NCBI RefSeq assembly: GCF_021603585.1
Contig: NZ_BQHI01000007.1
Span: forward strand, 62,001 to 126,000
Source of the DNA: Pseudomonas sputi
Lineage (GTDB): Bacteria > Pseudomonadota > Gammaproteobacteria > Pseudomonadales > Pseudomonadaceae
Direction of reading: 5' to 3'
DNA: 64,000 nt
Shown here one piece after another: positions 63,190 through 64,000 of this stretch; the first letter of the stretch is position 1, and each line of letters starts with the position of its first letter. The position numbers and the translations under genes were made by a program. The notes beneath the pieces were generated by a model. The model worked only from the letters and a program-made list of their open reading frames with translations. It made no database searches and was not told the DNA's origin.

Positions 63190-63840
63190 CTATCCGAGCC
63201 AGTCGAGGGTCAGCATCAATCGCCGCTCCCCCGGCGTCGGTTGTGGCGAACGATGGATCAGGCCGAAACCTTCGTTGCCGTGCCATTTTTCACCCTTGAG
63301 CAAGGCCACTTCGCCCCGACTCAATTGCTGAATCCGTGACGTTTCCTGCGGCTCGGCTTGCGGATTTCCCAGTTGCCGACGATCCATTTCCCCTTCCCTG
63401 AGCCATTCGCTGCCGACGCCTGCGTACGTGGTGATCAACCGCACCGGCACATGATCGACGTGAAAACGCGGACACATGGCCTTGTCCAGCACCCGCAGGC
63501 GCAAGCCGATCCGCCGCGCGCCCAGCAGGCAGGCGAAGGCACTGACCAACCATTTCAGATCGGCGATAAACCCTTCGTAGCCTTCCAGATCGCGAAAGCC
63601 GCTGGCCAGTCCCGTGAGATCCGGATCTGCGTCTTCGTCCGGCAATTCCAGGCACAACGCCTCGGCGTAGGGTTCGTTCAGAGACAGCAACAAGTCCGCA
63701 AACTCGGCAATGTGCAGCGGAAGCTGCCGTTGCCAGACCGCGAGATTGATCTCATTTTCGAGAATGTCCACCAGCGCCTGCGGGGTTTCGCCGAAAGACT
63801 GATGGCGTGTGCTGCCTGGCAGCGGTTTCAGGGCGAGCAT
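63190..63840 (-). CDS. DUF1826 protein, zinc-regulon associated
   Basis: 216 aa. DUF1826 motifs are FHVDHVPVRLITTYAGVGSEWL, a jelly-roll HxD-like element, and RGEVALLKGEKWHGN followed by IHRSPQP near the end, which resemble Fe(II) dioxygenase ligands. It is downstream of and coupled to a zigA-like CobW gene (TGATG overlap). Such pairs belong to the Zur-controlled zinc-starvation response in Pseudomonas. Confidence 0.85.
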   Translation of the reverse strand: MLALKPLPGSTRHQSFGETPQALVDILENEINLAVWQRQLPLHIAEFADLLLSLNEPYAEALCLELPDEDADPDLTGLASGFRDLEGYEGFIADLKWLVSAFACLLGARRIGLRLRVLDKAMCPRFHVDHVPVRLITTYAGVGSEWLREGEMDRRQLGNPQAEPQETSRIQQLSRGEVALLKGEKWHGNEGFGLIHRSPQPTPGERRLMLTLDWLG

Positions 63841-64000
63841 CAGGCGACCTCGTCGTGCCAGGAGCCAAAGGGATCGCGAAGTTGTAACCAGCCTTGCGTA
63901 CCGAGCGCCATTTCGGCATCAGTCAGCAGGCAATCATCGAGCTCCAACGACAGCTGTGCGAAATCGATGTTCTGCCCGATAAACACCAGCTCCTGGCGAC
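63840..64000 (-). CDS. zigA: CobW-type zinc chaperone ZigA (C-terminal end)
   Basis: The last 52 codons of a minus-strand gene whose start lies right of the window. Translation gives RQELVFIGQNIDF ... LDDCLLTDAEMALG ... DPFGSWHDEVA, the typical end of ZigA/YciC CobW_C domains (RRQELVFIG, LDxCLLTD). The stop overlaps the DUF1826 start by one base, so the two are one operon. Confidence 0.85.
   Translation of the reverse strand, partial: RQELVFIGQNIDFAQLSLELDDCLLTDAEMALGTQGWLQLRDPFGSWHDEVA

Overview
The window looks like chromosome of a Pseudomonas from the P. fluorescens group. The coding sequence is GC-rich, and the gene order follows blocks I know from Pseudomonas: phoR ... phoU-pstBACS, purEK, LysR-aspA, pycR/pycAB, an RpiR-type regulator, a GGDEF-EAL protein next to uvrD, pdxY, and DUF1826-zigA. 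Palindromic GATCGTTCCCACG-type intergenic repeats occur three times. No rRNA, tRNA, CRISPR array, insertion sequence or prophage gene was seen.

Layout. (1) 1-11.6 kb: the phosphate locus, with the phoR 3' end, a CorC-family membrane protein, an M23-like protein, an orphan response regulator, and phoU-pstB-pstA-pstC-pstS on the minus strand. Pho boxes precede both pstS and pstC. (2) 11.7-17.4 kb: an MHS transporter, a thioesterase, an aldose-1-epimerase-type mutarotase, small envelope proteins and purEK. (3) 17.4-19.2 kb: an AT-rich insertion holding two tandem metzincin-like metallopeptidases. (4) 19.2-24.7 kb: LysR/aspA, an AGCS symporter and a type I asparaginase, a set suited to aspartate, asparagine and alanine use. 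(5) 24.7-26.7 kb: an AT-rich accessory stretch that reads as a tandem duplication with unlike cargo genes, including a decayed asparaginase copy fused to the start of the next gene, araC. (6) 26.7-30 kb: an AraC regulator, an acetylpolyamine amidohydrolase and a polyamine-binding protein. (7) 30-38.1 kb: a giant toxin-like protein, a MocR-type regulator whose linker carries a cluster of perfect DnaA boxes, and a divergent PaiB/GNAT/GNAT operon. (8) 38.1-44.7 kb: a hipA-hipB toxin-antitoxin pair with four operator palindromes at 41-42 bp spacing, then two paralogous autotransporter barrels, the second without a passenger. (9) 44.7-55.7 kb: pycBA/pycR, an RpiR regulator with its operator, a c-di-GMP enzyme and uvrD. 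(10) 55.7-64 kb: membrane and hypothetical proteins, a Kef-type antiporter, a thioesterase, pdxY, two G3E GTPases and DUF1826.

How the parts work together. The Pst/PhoU/PhoR block senses and imports phosphate. The pyc genes refill oxaloacetate, and aspA with asparaginase feed the same C4/N node. aphA and its binding protein handle acetylated polyamines. DUF1826-zigA at the right edge belongs to zinc homeostasis. The most unusual features are the DnaA-box cluster inside a coding region, the evenly phased HipB operator array, the duplicated asparaginase-araC cassette slot, and a Pho promoter placed so that pstC would be translated from a leaderless mRNA.
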